The notes under the pieces: generated by a model
Seen by the model: only the letters and a program-made list of their open reading frames with translations
Database searches by the model: none
Told to the model about the DNA's origin: nothing
Shown here: piece by piece, positions 32,100 to 39,632 of the stretch
Position numbering within the stretch: the first letter of the stretch is position 1
Layout: every line of letters starts with the position of its first letter
Origin: an uncultured Bacilli bacterium
GTDB taxonomy: Bacteria; Bacillota_I; Bacilli_A; RF39; UBA660
NCBI GenBank assembly: GCA_934098505.1
Contig: CAKOOR010000001.1
Coordinates: forward strand, 1-64,000
Length of the DNA stretch: 64,000 nucleotides
Reading direction: 5' to 3'
Translations under genes and position numbers: made by a program

Positions 32100-32918
32100 A
32101 TGGCAACTAAGAGAATGTTTAGCTTGAATGTAATAGATACAGATAATTTTTTGGAAATGCCAATGTCGGCAAGGCTACTTTACTATGATTTAGGTATGAG
32201 AGCTGATGATGATGGGTTCATTGGAAATTGTAAAAAGATATTACTATTTACTGGAGCTAAGGAAGATGACTTAAAGATTTTAATCACAAAAGGATATGTT
32301 ATTCCATTTGAAAATGGCGTAATTGTTATACGGCATTGGAAGATGAATAACTATCTCCAAAATGACAGAACTAAACCTACAATTTATCAGCAAGAATTGA
32401 AGCAATTACACCTTGATAATAGTGGTGTATACAATTTGTATACAAACTGTATACACAGTATAGAAGAGAATAGTATAGATAAGATTAGTATAGAAGAGAA
32501 TAGATCTAATACGGTGCCTGTCGAAAAAAATGAAGAATCGGAGAAAGCGAAAACGGAAGAACGATTATTTGAAACCGAGTTTGACAAACTTTGGAGCATT
32601 TATCCAAATAAGGTCGGAGAGACTTATGCCAAAGAAAGTTACTTAACTGCTCGCAATAGCGGTACTTCTTACGAAGAAATAGAAACTGGTTTAAAAGGAT
32701 ATATTGATCATATTAAATCTTACAATATTGAAGCTAGATACATCAAACAAGGTGGCAATTGGTTTAAGGAACAATGCTGGAAAAATGAGTACAGGGTAAG
32801 TTCTAAAACAAGCTCAGAACCTAAATGGTTTAAGACTGAAATAAAACGAAATGAAGCAACTTTAGAAGAACAAAATGAATTAGAAGAATTAATAAAAGGA
32901 GTGTCAAATAATGAATGA
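32100..32918 (+). CDS. Phage replisome organizer (DnaD/replication initiation type)
   Basis: 272 residues. The N-terminal domain MFSLNVIDTDNFLEMPMSARLLYYDLGMRADDDGF with VIPFENGVIVIRHW is the phage replisome-organizer winged helix that binds the phage origin. A charged linker (about 115-160) leads to a C-terminal domain (WSIYPNKVGETYAKESY ... QGGNWFKEQCWKNEY) like that of DnaD/replisome organizers, which recruits the helicase machinery. The AT-rich repetitive linker DNA (32440-32500) may hold the origin, as in other phages. Confidence 0.85.
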   Translation: MATKRMFSLNVIDTDNFLEMPMSARLLYYDLGMRADDDGFIGNCKKILLFTGAKEDDLKILITKGYVIPFENGVIVIRHWKMNNYLQNDRTKPTIYQQELKQLHLDNSGVYNLYTNCIHSIEENSIDKISIEENRSNTVPVEKNEESEKAKTEERLFETEFDKLWSIYPNKVGETYAKESYLTARNSGTSYEEIETGLKGYIDHIKSYNIEARYIKQGGNWFKEQCWKNEYRVSSKTSSEPKWFKTEIKRNEATLEEQNELEELIKGVSNNE

Positions 32919-33219
32919 TGATGAATTAAGAGAATTAACAAAAAGCAGTATGACTAGAATTTTAAATAGCCTTGTAGATAACTATATGAAAATCTACGAT
33001 GAATATTACGCAGAAGGTAGTCGAGAAAGTGCGTTTTTAAAAGACTTGGCAGATAGTATATTACCAATATCAGAAGTTCTAGAAATTTATGCTAGAGAAG
33101 ATTATATTAATCCTGATTATGCAGTAAGAAAATTAAAGTATTCAAAAGATATCATAGAAAATACAATTAAATTTTTTGAGTTAAAACAAGAAAAGGAAGG
33201 TCAAAATGAAAGAAAATAA
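32911..33219 (+). CDS. Hypothetical phage early protein
   Basis: 102 residues, acidic, helical, overlapping the replisome organizer by 8 nt and the DUF1351 gene by 14 nt, so translationally coupled. AAAAGGAG upstream. No recognisable domain. Confidence 0.6.
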   Translation: MNDDELRELTKSSMTRILNSLVDNYMKIYDEYYAEGSRESAFLKDLADSILPISEVLEIYAREDYINPDYAVRKLKYSKDIIENTIKFFELKQEKEGQNERK

Positions 33220-34075
33220 TAAAGATGAGTTAATTGTAGTTAAACAATTACCCATTATTGAAGAAAATTTAAAAAAACTAAGTCTTGAAATAGACGAAAA
33301 AGTTAAAAATGCTCTTGCATTGGTTTGTAATGAAGAAACCATAAAAGATGTAAAAGATGTAAGAGCATCGTTAAACAAAGAAAAAGATGAGTTAGAAAAA
33401 CAAAGAAAGCAAGTAAAGCAAAAGATTCTAGAGCCATACGATGAATTTGAAAAAATATATGACAAATACTTAAAGGATAAATTTGACTCTGCTAATAAAG
33501 AGTTAACGAAAAAAATCAATGATGTAGAAAGCGGCTTAAAAGATGACAAAAAGAAAAAAATAGTCAAATACTTTGACGAGTATAGATTAAGTTTAAATAT
33601 TGATTTTGTTAAATTTGAAGACGCAAATATAAGTGTTGATTTATCAACAACTGAAAAGAAGCTAAAAGAGCGTTCAAAAGAGTATTTAGATAAATTAGCT
33701 AGCGATTTAGCAACTATAAAAACCTTAAGCAATAGTGATGAAATTCTTATTGAATATAAGAAGTCAAAGGACTTAAACAGCGCTATTACACTAGTAAATA
33801 ATCGTCATAAAGAATTGGAGGAACTTCAAAAGAAAAAAGAAGAACAAACTAGAGCTCAAGAAGTTAATCAGGCCCAAAAAACAAAAGTTAATTTTAATGG
33901 AGGAGGCCTATATGCTCCTAAAAGAGTACAGGCTGAGCCAAAACATTTAATTATTGACTTTGAAGCTACCGAAGATGAATTAAAAGAATTAGTAATATAT
34001 TTAAAAACTAAGAATTATAAATTTAAACAAGTTTTTTTAACTAAAAGAAAAGACGGAGGATATGATTATGAATAA
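33206..34075 (+). CDS. DUF1351-like phage protein
   Basis: 289 residues, long charged coiled coil in the first half (EKDELEKQRKQVKQKILEPYDEFEKIYDKYL), typical of DUF1351 proteins that sit next to RecT in Bacillota phages. The C-terminus has a separate beta-alpha unit (IIDFEATEDELKELVIYLKT). Thought to be a partner in recombination; mechanism unknown. It overlaps recT by 8 nt. Confidence 0.75.
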   Translation: MKENNKDELIVVKQLPIIEENLKKLSLEIDEKVKNALALVCNEETIKDVKDVRASLNKEKDELEKQRKQVKQKILEPYDEFEKIYDKYLKDKFDSANKELTKKINDVESGLKDDKKKKIVKYFDEYRLSLNIDFVKFEDANISVDLSTTEKKLKERSKEYLDKLASDLATIKTLSNSDEILIEYKKSKDLNSAITLVNNRHKELEELQKKKEEQTRAQEVNQAQKTKVNFNGGGLYAPKRVQAEPKHLIIDFEATEDELKELVIYLKTKNYKFKQVFLTKRKDGGYDYE

Positions 34076-34865
34076 TAAACAGGAATTGCAAAGAAAAGAA
34101 GTTATAGTTTCTTATGAAATAGACGGTCAACAAATAAAATTAACACCTGCCATAGTACAAGAATATTTAGTTGGTACATCAGCTCAAATAACTATGCAAG
34201 AGTTCAAACTTTTTACTGAATTATGTAAGGTAAGAAAATTAAATCCATTTTTAAGAGAAGCGTATTTAATAAAATACTCAAGTAATCAACCTGCAAGCAT
34301 TGTTGTTGGTAAAGATGCTATTTTAAAAAGAGCAGTTTTAAATAAAAATTATGATGGTATTAAATCAGGTGTTATAGTAACTGGCATTGATGGAAACATC
34401 ATAGAAAGAAAAGGAACATTTAAATTGCCCAATGAAACACTTGTAGGTGGTTGGGCTGAAGTTTATAGAAAAGATTGGAAATATCCTATTTATTGTAGTG
34501 TATCTCTAGAAGAAACGATGCAAAAGAAAAGCGATGGCAAACCTAATTCTAACTGGACTAAACAGCCTGCTACTATGGTAGAAAAAGTAGCAAAAGTAAG
34601 AGCGTTGAGAGAAGCGTTTGTTGAAGATTTAAGCGGTATGTATGAGGCTGAAGAAATGAATGTCGATTTACCTGATAACCAGCCTAACATTACTGAGGCA
34701 AATATTACCGAAATAAATCCAGAAATTGATAAAGAGGTTTCAAGGAACGATAATAATGTTTCAGAAAATCAAAATCCATATTCAGATAAAAAAGAACAAG
34801 TATCATTAGATGATGAAAAAAGTGATATTAAGCAGGTAAAAATAGATGACTTACTCAATAGTTAA
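34068..34865 (+). CDS. recT: RecT family single-strand annealing protein
   Basis: 265 residues from ATG 34068 (GGAGG eight bases upstream; an ATG at 34062 is too close). RecT/Bet core: ITMQEFKLFTELCKVRKLNPFLREAYLIKY, VVGKDAILKRAVLN, GGWAEVYRKDW, MVEKVAKVRALREAFVEDLSGMYEAEEM. An acidic tail (about 210-260), with DDLLN-like ending, may bind host SSB. It anneals complementary single strands in phage recombination. No RecE-type exonuclease is seen next to it; an MBL-fold enzyme follows. Confidence 0.92.
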   Translation: MNNKQELQRKEVIVSYEIDGQQIKLTPAIVQEYLVGTSAQITMQEFKLFTELCKVRKLNPFLREAYLIKYSSNQPASIVVGKDAILKRAVLNKNYDGIKSGVIVTGIDGNIIERKGTFKLPNETLVGGWAEVYRKDWKYPIYCSVSLEETMQKKSDGKPNSNWTKQPATMVEKVAKVRALREAFVEDLSGMYEAEEMNVDLPDNQPNITEANITEINPEIDKEVSRNDNNVSENQNPYSDKKEQVSLDDEKSDIKQVKIDDLLNS

Positions 34866-35469
34866 TACTGGATCCGATGGTAATGCTACAGTCGTAGAAG
34901 ATATACTTCTTCTTGACTGTGGCCTATATTATAAAAAAATTAAGGATTATGTTGATAAATTACAACTAGTATTACTAACCCATATTCATGGCGACCATTT
35001 CAAAAAATCAACAATTAAAATGCTTGCTCAGGAAAGACCAACATTAAGATTCGGATGCTGTGAGTGGTTAGTTCAGAATTTGCTTGACTGTGGAGTTAAT
35101 ATTAAAAATATTGATGTATATGATTTTGATAGTGTGTACATCTATTCTGAAGCGTTAAAGATTCAACCAGTTAAACTCCATCATGATGTACCACAATGTG
35201 GTTATAAGATAGAAATAAATGGTTATAAGGTGTTCTATGCTACAGATACTTGTACCTTAGATGATGTAGAAGCTAAAGATTATGACTATTACTTTGTTGA
35301 GGCCAATTACTTAAGTGATGAGGAATTGCATGAACGAGCCTTAAGCATCGAATATGAAGAAAGAGTTAAAAGTACTCATATGAATAGAGAAGATACAACA
35401 AATTGGCTATTTAAGAATATGTCTAATACATCATTATATGTATTTATGCATAAGCACAAAGAAAAATAA
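34846..35469 (+). CDS. MBL-fold metallohydrolase (phage recombination/nuclease type)
   Basis: 207 residues. Zinc-binding motif LLTHIHGDHFKKS (HxHxDH), then KLHHDVPQCGYKI and YATDTC, with a C-terminal HMN. It overlaps recT by 20 nt. Similar metallo-beta-lactamase-fold proteins follow recT in many Bacillota phages and are presumed nucleases that could supply the 3' overhangs RecT needs. That role is inference from position. Confidence 0.85.
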   Translation: MTYSIVNTGSDGNATVVEDILLLDCGLYYKKIKDYVDKLQLVLLTHIHGDHFKKSTIKMLAQERPTLRFGCCEWLVQNLLDCGVNIKNIDVYDFDSVYIYSEALKIQPVKLHHDVPQCGYKIEINGYKVFYATDTCTLDDVEAKDYDYYFVEANYLSDEELHERALSIEYEERVKSTHMNREDTTNWLFKNMSNTSLYVFMHKHKEK

Positions 35470-35482
35470 GAAGGGAATAATT

Positions 35483-35701
35483 ATGATTTATATTGAGTTC
35501 GATAAAAACATACTTGAGAAAGTAGAAAATATAACAAAAACTAATTATAAAAGCGAAAATGGCTTAGTTAATTCAGATAATATTGAGACTATTATAGATG
35601 ACTTATTAGATGAAATTGATAATTTAAGAGATAAAATCGAAGATTTAAAAGAAGATATGAGAGATAACTATAAAAGAGTTACTCAAGAAGAGCAATTATA
35701 G
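35483..35701 (+). CDS. Small coiled-coil phage protein
   Basis: 72 residues from ATG 35483, with AGAAGGGA upstream; the frame extends further back but without a ribosome site. N-terminal beta start (MIYIEFDKNILEKVENI) and a C-terminal coiled coil (DEIDNLRDKIEDLKEDMRDN). Function unknown. Confidence 0.6.
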   Translation: MIYIEFDKNILEKVENITKTNYKSENGLVNSDNIETIIDDLLDEIDNLRDKIEDLKEDMRDNYKRVTQEEQL

Positions 35702-35713
35702 GAGGAAATGTAT

Positions 35714-35896
35714 ATGGATACAATTTTGTTAACATTAGGGGCATTATTCATAATTTTGAAATTAACAAGGGCTATTGCTTGGAGTTGGTTTTTTGTACTA
35801 TTACCAATATTGATTGAACTATTTTTGCTTGTAATAGGTTTGATTATATATTTTGTAGTAACTTACAATGCTTTAAAAGAAATTGGAAAAAGATGA
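35714..35896 (+). CDS. Small two-helix membrane protein
   Basis: 60 residues; ATG 35714 is nine bases from GGAGG, the ATG at 35708 only three. Two hydrophobic helices (about 4-20 and 25-50) with a short basic end. It overlaps the next gene by 4 nt. Unknown function. Confidence 0.6.
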   Translation: MDTILLTLGALFIILKLTRAIAWSWFFVLLPILIELFLLVIGLIIYFVVTYNALKEIGKR

Positions 35897-36378
35897 TTGG
35901 TACACCAGAAGAAATTTTAAAAGAGTTGCCAAGTTTAAATCAAAAGAAAATGTATGAATTAAAGCCTTATCGCTTAAAAAGAGGCAATAAGGCTAATTCT
36001 ACACTTTGGTATTTATGTAAAAAGATTGCTGATGTAGTCGGAAATACTAAGGAAGATGTTTACAAAGATTTAATCAAAAGAGTTGGTACATTTGAAATAG
36101 TATCTATTAACAGTGAAGCTGTAAATAAATTCATGAATAATTGGCAATTACGGGGTCTTGGTTGGTTAGCAGAAAGAACAGGTTGCTTTAATGATTCGTA
36201 TGAAGAAGTAGTCGTTTATTACGGAAGTAGTAGTTATGATTCTAGAGAAATGTGGATATTGATTAATGAATTAATTAACGAAGCGCAAGAATTAGATATT
36301 GATACTACTTTAGAAAATAAGTGGAGAACAGATAATGATATACGAATTGATAGATCTGACAGATTGGAAGAAAGCTAA
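35893..36378 (+). CDS. Phage early protein, possibly NinB/recombination-like
   Basis: 161 residues. YELKPYRLKRGNKANSTLWYLCKKIADVVG followed by a GLGWLAERTG block and paired SREMWILINELINEAQELDI resembles the layout of NinB-like DNA-binding recombination proteins (basic region, then Trp/Leu-rich helices), but I am not certain. Starts within the stop region of the upstream gene. Confidence 0.5.
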   Translation: MIGTPEEILKELPSLNQKKMYELKPYRLKRGNKANSTLWYLCKKIADVVGNTKEDVYKDLIKRVGTFEIVSINSEAVNKFMNNWQLRGLGWLAERTGCFNDSYEEVVVYYGSSSYDSREMWILINELINEAQELDIDTTLENKWRTDNDIRIDRSDRLEES

Positions 36379-36571
36379 AGATTGTGTCAGTGAGTTAAAT
36401 CAGGGTGGTATTAAAATTGATGAAAGGCAATTAAAAAATTTAGTTATAGTAAATAATATTAATTTTATAAATCGAGATACTGATATTTATATTGCTTCTA
36501 GTAGCAAAGGTTATAAAGCCATAAAAGATAGAAATGAGATTCTATCAACCTTTAAAGGACTGGTGAATTAA
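36335..36571 (+). CDS. Small hypothetical phage protein
   Basis: 78 residues, in a different frame, overlapping the end of the previous gene by 44 nt, with GTGGAGA upstream of its ATG. WKKAKDCVSELNQGGIKIDERQLKNL looks like a helix-turn-helix-type start. Ends one base before the next small gene. Confidence 0.55.
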   Translation: MIYELIDLTDWKKAKDCVSELNQGGIKIDERQLKNLVIVNNINFINRDTDIYIASSSKGYKAIKDRNEILSTFKGLVN

Positions 36572-36703
36572 ATGATTAATGTAATATTATCTATAATCTT
36601 GATAGTTGTAGGAACTATATTAAATGTTATTGCTTACATCTTAAGAGAAGAAATAAGGATAGAAAGGGAAAAAAATGAAACTGTTTTACAAGAAAGATTA
36701 TGA
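36572..36703 (+). CDS. 43-residue single-helix membrane peptide
   Basis: Starts directly after the previous stop. INVILSIILIVVGTILNVIAYIL forms one membrane helix, followed by a charged tail. It overlaps the next gene by 29 nt. Too short for routine calling but embedded in a tight operon. Confidence 0.5.
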   Translation: MINVILSIILIVVGTILNVIAYILREEIRIEREKNETVLQERL

Positions 36704-37049
36704 AAAAGCTGTATCTGAAATAGAAAATTTAAAGTTAAAAATTAACGATTTAAAGAAAAAAATCGAAGAGTTAAACCTAACTAATGACAATTTAACAAGA
36801 GAAAATAATAATCTTATTACTCAAAATAAATTGTTACTATCTGATAATGAAAAATCAATAGATGAGGTTAAATCTTTAAACTTGAAAGTTATAAAATTAG
36901 AAGAACAGTCGAAAAATAGTTATAAATTAAAAATAGTTAGACCTGGTAGACCCGTCAAACCGCAGACCATGAAAATCAAAAGTAGTGTAACAAGTCGAAG
37001 TCCAGTTAGAAATTATATGAAGGAAGAATTTAATTATGAAGAATCTTGA
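36675..37049 (+). CDS. Coiled-coil phage protein
   Basis: 124 residues. Residues 8-80 form a continuous heptad coil (IENLKLKINDLKKKIEELNL ... NLKVIKLEEQSKN), followed by a basic, Pro/Arg tail (RPGRPVKPQTMKIKSS) suited to nucleic-acid binding. GAAAGGG upstream. No family recognised. Confidence 0.6.
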   Translation: MKLFYKKDYEKAVSEIENLKLKINDLKKKIEELNLTNDNLTRENNNLITQNKLLLSDNEKSIDEVKSLNLKVIKLEEQSKNSYKLKIVRPGRPVKPQTMKIKSSVTSRSPVRNYMKEEFNYEES

Positions 37050-37203
37050 CTTGTATGTAAAACTTTTTGAAATCTTAATTATGTTTATTATTGAAGTTCT
37101 GATAATTAAATATTTTCTTGAAGAGAGAAGCAAAAACATTAAAGAGTTTAATAAAATAAACAATCATAAATCTATTGGAAAAGAGAGGGCTTTTAAAAAA
37201 TGA
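37036..37203 (+). CDS. 55-residue membrane peptide
   Basis: GGAAGAA before ATG 37036. One membrane helix (KLFEILIMFIIEVLIIKYFL) and a basic tail. It overlaps its neighbours by 14 and 4 nt, consistent with translational coupling. Confidence 0.5.
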   Translation: MKNLDLYVKLFEILIMFIIEVLIIKYFLEERSKNIKEFNKINNHKSIGKERAFKK

Positions 37204-37589
37204 GTGATTCAACTATTGATACTGCGTTGATACAAACAACACCATTATTTGACAAAGAACTTAGAAGCCTTAAATACTACTGTATGAGGAGTTACAAAGA
37301 CTTAATGTTTAATATTGGTGCTGCTGGAATAAGAAAAGTAAAGAAAGGAATAAATAAAATTAATATCTTTACAGATCATACATTTAAGACAATTTACGGT
37401 CAAATAAAGGTTGTTTTTGAAAGACAAGGAAAATATATCTATTTACTTTGTATAGAACCAGAAAATCTATTATTAGTAGGTCACAATAGGCGCTTAGAAG
37501 TATGTAGAGGAGTTCCTATAATGAGTGAAAGAGATAGGTTTAAAGTTGAAATTTTAAGAAGATTGGAGATATTGAATGATAATTGTTAA
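37200..37589 (+). CDS. Hypothetical phage protein
   Basis: 129 residues, basic. A beta-rich middle (FTDHTFKTIYGQIKVVFERQGKYIYLLCIEPENLLLVG) and helical end. GAGAGGG upstream with its ATG overlapping the previous stop. No family recognised. Confidence 0.55.
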   Translation: MSDSTIDTALIQTTPLFDKELRSLKYYCMRSYKDLMFNIGAAGIRKVKKGINKINIFTDHTFKTIYGQIKVVFERQGKYIYLLCIEPENLLLVGHNRRLEVCRGVPIMSERDRFKVEILRRLEILNDNC

Positions 37590-37610
37590 AAAAGTAGAAA
37601 GGGAGATAGT

Positions 37611-37682
37611 ATGACAAGTTATATTATGGGGTTAATTACAGGTATTATACTTATGTGTATTTTGGCTGCTAGTAGAGATTAG
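37611..37682 (+). CDS. 23-residue hydrophobic peptide
   Basis: AAAGGGAG at ideal spacing before ATG 37611. SYIMGLITGIILMCILAAS is a single membrane helix, then RD and a stop five bases before the next gene. Small hydrophobic phage peptides can modulate host membrane proteins; nothing here fixes a role. Confidence 0.45.
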   Translation: MTSYIMGLITGIILMCILAASRD

Positions 37683-37695
37683 AGGCATGGGTAAA

Positions 37696-37893
37696 ATGAA
37701 TAAATATCAAATTTTAATATTAGTAATAATAATGCTAATGGTAACGGGTTGTAAAAAATGTGTAGAAAGTCATAAAGAAAATAGCACTTGTTATTACTTT
37801 CGTTGCTCCGAAATTGGGGATATGACTATTTGTCATCAAATACCATATAGCTGTGAAAAAACGGTTTGCGATAGATATGAGGAGATAAAATAA
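37696..37893 (+). CDS. Small cysteine-rich lipoprotein
   Basis: 65 residues from ATG 37696 (AGAGGC at good spacing). Signal peptide YQILILVIIMLMVTGC with a lipobox, so the mature protein starts at Cys19 and carries seven more cysteines in 45 residues. A phage-encoded, surface-anchored lipoprotein may block superinfecting phage, as the Ltp and related exclusion lipoproteins do. That comparison is inference. Confidence 0.7.
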   Translation: MNKYQILILVIIMLMVTGCKKCVESHKENSTCYYFRCSEIGDMTICHQIPYSCEKTVCDRYEEIK

Positions 37894-37896
37894 CAA

Positions 37897-38046
37897 ATGA
37901 AAATAAAAGAGTTAGATGAATTAATAGAGTTAGCAAAAAAACTAAACGAAGAACCAGATATTGAGGAGTTTGATGATGATTGTATAATACAAACTTTTAT
38001 TGAATTAGTTGAAATTTATAAAGATTTTTTACATGAAGACGAATAA
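37897..38046 (+). CDS. 49-residue acidic peptide
   Basis: GAGGAGA before ATG 37897. Strongly acidic and helical (IKELDELIELAKKLNEEPDI, then EFDDDCIIQTFIELVEIYKD). Small acidic phage proteins are often anti-host factors or DNA mimics. No family recognised. Confidence 0.5.
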   Translation: MKIKELDELIELAKKLNEEPDIEEFDDDCIIQTFIELVEIYKDFLHEDE

Positions 38047-38088
38047 ACATACAAAATATTTGTATTTAAAAGAAAGGTGAAAAATAGT

Positions 38089-38364
38089 ATGGAAAAAGAA
38101 TTTAAGTGCTGTATGAATGCAAAAGAAATGTTTGAAAAATTAGGATATGAATTAATAGAAGATAGTAAAAATTATTTAAGGTATGCTGATTATTTTGATA
38201 AAAAAAATAAACATCAAGGCGGGGAACTGATTGATTTTGATAAAAAAAATAAAATGTTTAGATTGACAAGAAAAACTTGTCAAGGCAATGTTCATTTTAA
38301 ATATGGAACACTTAAAGAGTTGCAAGCAATAAATAGGCAGATAGAAGAATTAAGGTGGGAATAA
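38089..38364 (+). CDS. Hypothetical phage protein
   Basis: 91 residues from ATG 38089 (AGAAAGGTGA upstream). NAKEMFEKLGYELIEDSKNYLRYADYF and a short beta half ending in TLKELQAINRQIEEL. Recurrent type in Bacillota phages, function unknown. Its stop overlaps the next ATG by one base. Confidence 0.6.
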   Translation: MEKEFKCCMNAKEMFEKLGYELIEDSKNYLRYADYFDKKNKHQGGELIDFDKKNKMFRLTRKTCQGNVHFKYGTLKELQAINRQIEELRWE

Positions 38365-38645
38365 TGTTAATATTGCCGATTAAGAAAAAATGGTTTGATA
38401 TGATTCTATCCGGTGAAAAGAAAGAAGAATATAGAGAAATCAAACCATATTATACAAGTAGATTTAGGGAAATTAAAATGTTTGATATTATAACAGTTAT
38501 ATTTAGAAATGGTTATAAAAATGATAGCCCAAGTATTAAATGTAAAGTTGAATGCAGTAAGGGTTGTGGGAAGCCAAATTGGGGAGCTGAGCCAAATAAA
38601 GAATATTATGTATTAAAAATATTAAGTGTAGAAAGGATTGCTTAA
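38364..38645 (+). CDS. ASCH domain protein
   Basis: 93 residues. ILPIKKKWFDMILSGEKKEEYREIKPYYTSRF is the ASCH/PUA-like signature (the GEKKxEYR block), with IKCKVECSKGCGKPNWGAEP and a beta end. ASCH domains bind RNA or modified nucleotides. Phage copies are common but uncharacterised. Confidence 0.8.
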   Translation: MLILPIKKKWFDMILSGEKKEEYREIKPYYTSRFREIKMFDIITVIFRNGYKNDSPSIKCKVECSKGCGKPNWGAEPNKEYYVLKILSVERIA

Positions 38646-38646
38646 A

Positions 38647-38856
38647 ATGGAGCTAAAAGAAGAAATGAATAAAGAAAAGCTATGCAGTTATTGTGGTGAA
38701 AAAATAAATACGGAAATGGATACATATTATGAATGTTTGGATAATTTTCTACAAATGAAATACTTTGATAGTGAAGATGAAAATATATTTTGCAGTAAGG
38801 AATGTTTTTGTAATTATGTTCAGCTAGAAGAAATTGACCCATTAGAAAGTGAGTAA
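38647..38856 (+). CDS. Small zinc-finger-like protein
   Basis: 69 residues. LCSYCGEKINTE and FCSKECFCNY form a Cys4-type treble-clef pattern, probably binding zinc. Between them is an aromatic acidic loop. Starts just after the ASCH gene. Unknown partner. Confidence 0.6.
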   Translation: MELKEEMNKEKLCSYCGEKINTEMDTYYECLDNFLQMKYFDSEDENIFCSKECFCNYVQLEEIDPLESE

Positions 38857-38859
38857 AAA

Positions 38860-39246
38860 ATGGATTTAAGAATTGGAATGTATGTTAGATTTGAAGGCAA
38901 AATCAATAAAATTTTGGAAATAGAAGATAACTATGTTGTGTTTGATGATTTCTGGACCGATCATTGGGCTGATACTATTAGTAGTATGGATATTAATAGA
39001 TTTATAAACGATTATGAACCAAAAATGAGTTTTAATGTTATAGATTTGATAGAGCCTGGCGATTATATAAACGGCGAAAAGGCTGACTATGTAGTAAAAC
39101 CTGATATGTTAGGCGATGAGGAATTGAATGAAGGCAAAATACATTTAACTGGTCATGAAAAATATAGTTTTATTTACATTAAAGATATTGAAACCATAGT
39201 TACAAAAGAGCAATTCAATGATATTGCTTATAAGGTGAAGGGATAG
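38860..39246 (+). CDS. Hypothetical phage protein
   Basis: 128 residues, acidic, beta-rich (RIGMYVRFEGKINKILEIEDNYVVFDD then YSFIYIKDIETIVTKEQF). The start looks like an SH3/KOW-type barrel. Unknown role. Confidence 0.55.
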   Translation: MDLRIGMYVRFEGKINKILEIEDNYVVFDDFWTDHWADTISSMDINRFINDYEPKMSFNVIDLIEPGDYINGEKADYVVKPDMLGDEELNEGKIHLTGHEKYSFIYIKDIETIVTKEQFNDIAYKVKG

Positions 39247-39275
39247 TAAGAAAAATATTGTTAAAAGGAGAAAAT

Positions 39276-39632
39276 ATGAAAGGAATAGAAAGAATAAAAA
39301 TTTTATCTAGTGAAATTAAGGATAAGGCTTTGCTAAAAATAGTTGAATATTTATTAAAAAGAGAGGATATGAATGACAAATATTTAAATGAAGAAAAAAA
39401 TTTAACGCAAATGGTAGATTTTATAAAATCTTTGGCATTAAAACAAAGTAAAAATGGGATGGCTATTATTGAAGATGAAGTTGTATATAGTTGGGCTATA
39501 CATTATTGGGATGAAACAAATAAAGATCTAAACATAAGACCAAATAAAAATGAAGAAAAGAAAGAGATTGTTACAGGAACATTAAAGAAAGCAAATGAAT
39601 GGGTTCCTGAAGGACAATTAACATTATTCTAA
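39276..39632 (+). CDS. PcfK-like protein
   Basis: 118 residues from ATG 39276 (AAAAGGAG upstream). ILSSEIKDKALLKIVEYLLKRED, DFIKSLALKQSKNGMAIIEDEVVYSWAIHYWDE is the PcfK pattern. PcfK and PcfJ were named in a conjugative plasmid but travel together in many Bacillota phages. Its stop overlaps the PcfJ start. Confidence 0.75.
   Translation: MKGIERIKILSSEIKDKALLKIVEYLLKREDMNDKYLNEEKNLTQMVDFIKSLALKQSKNGMAIIEDEVVYSWAIHYWDETNKDLNIRPNKNEEKKEIVTGTLKKANEWVPEGQLTLF

Noticed and set aside
33181..33732. 183-codon minus-strand frame opposite the DUF1351 gene
   Set aside because: Ser/Phe/Leu-rich shadow of a Lys/Glu coiled coil; no start signals.
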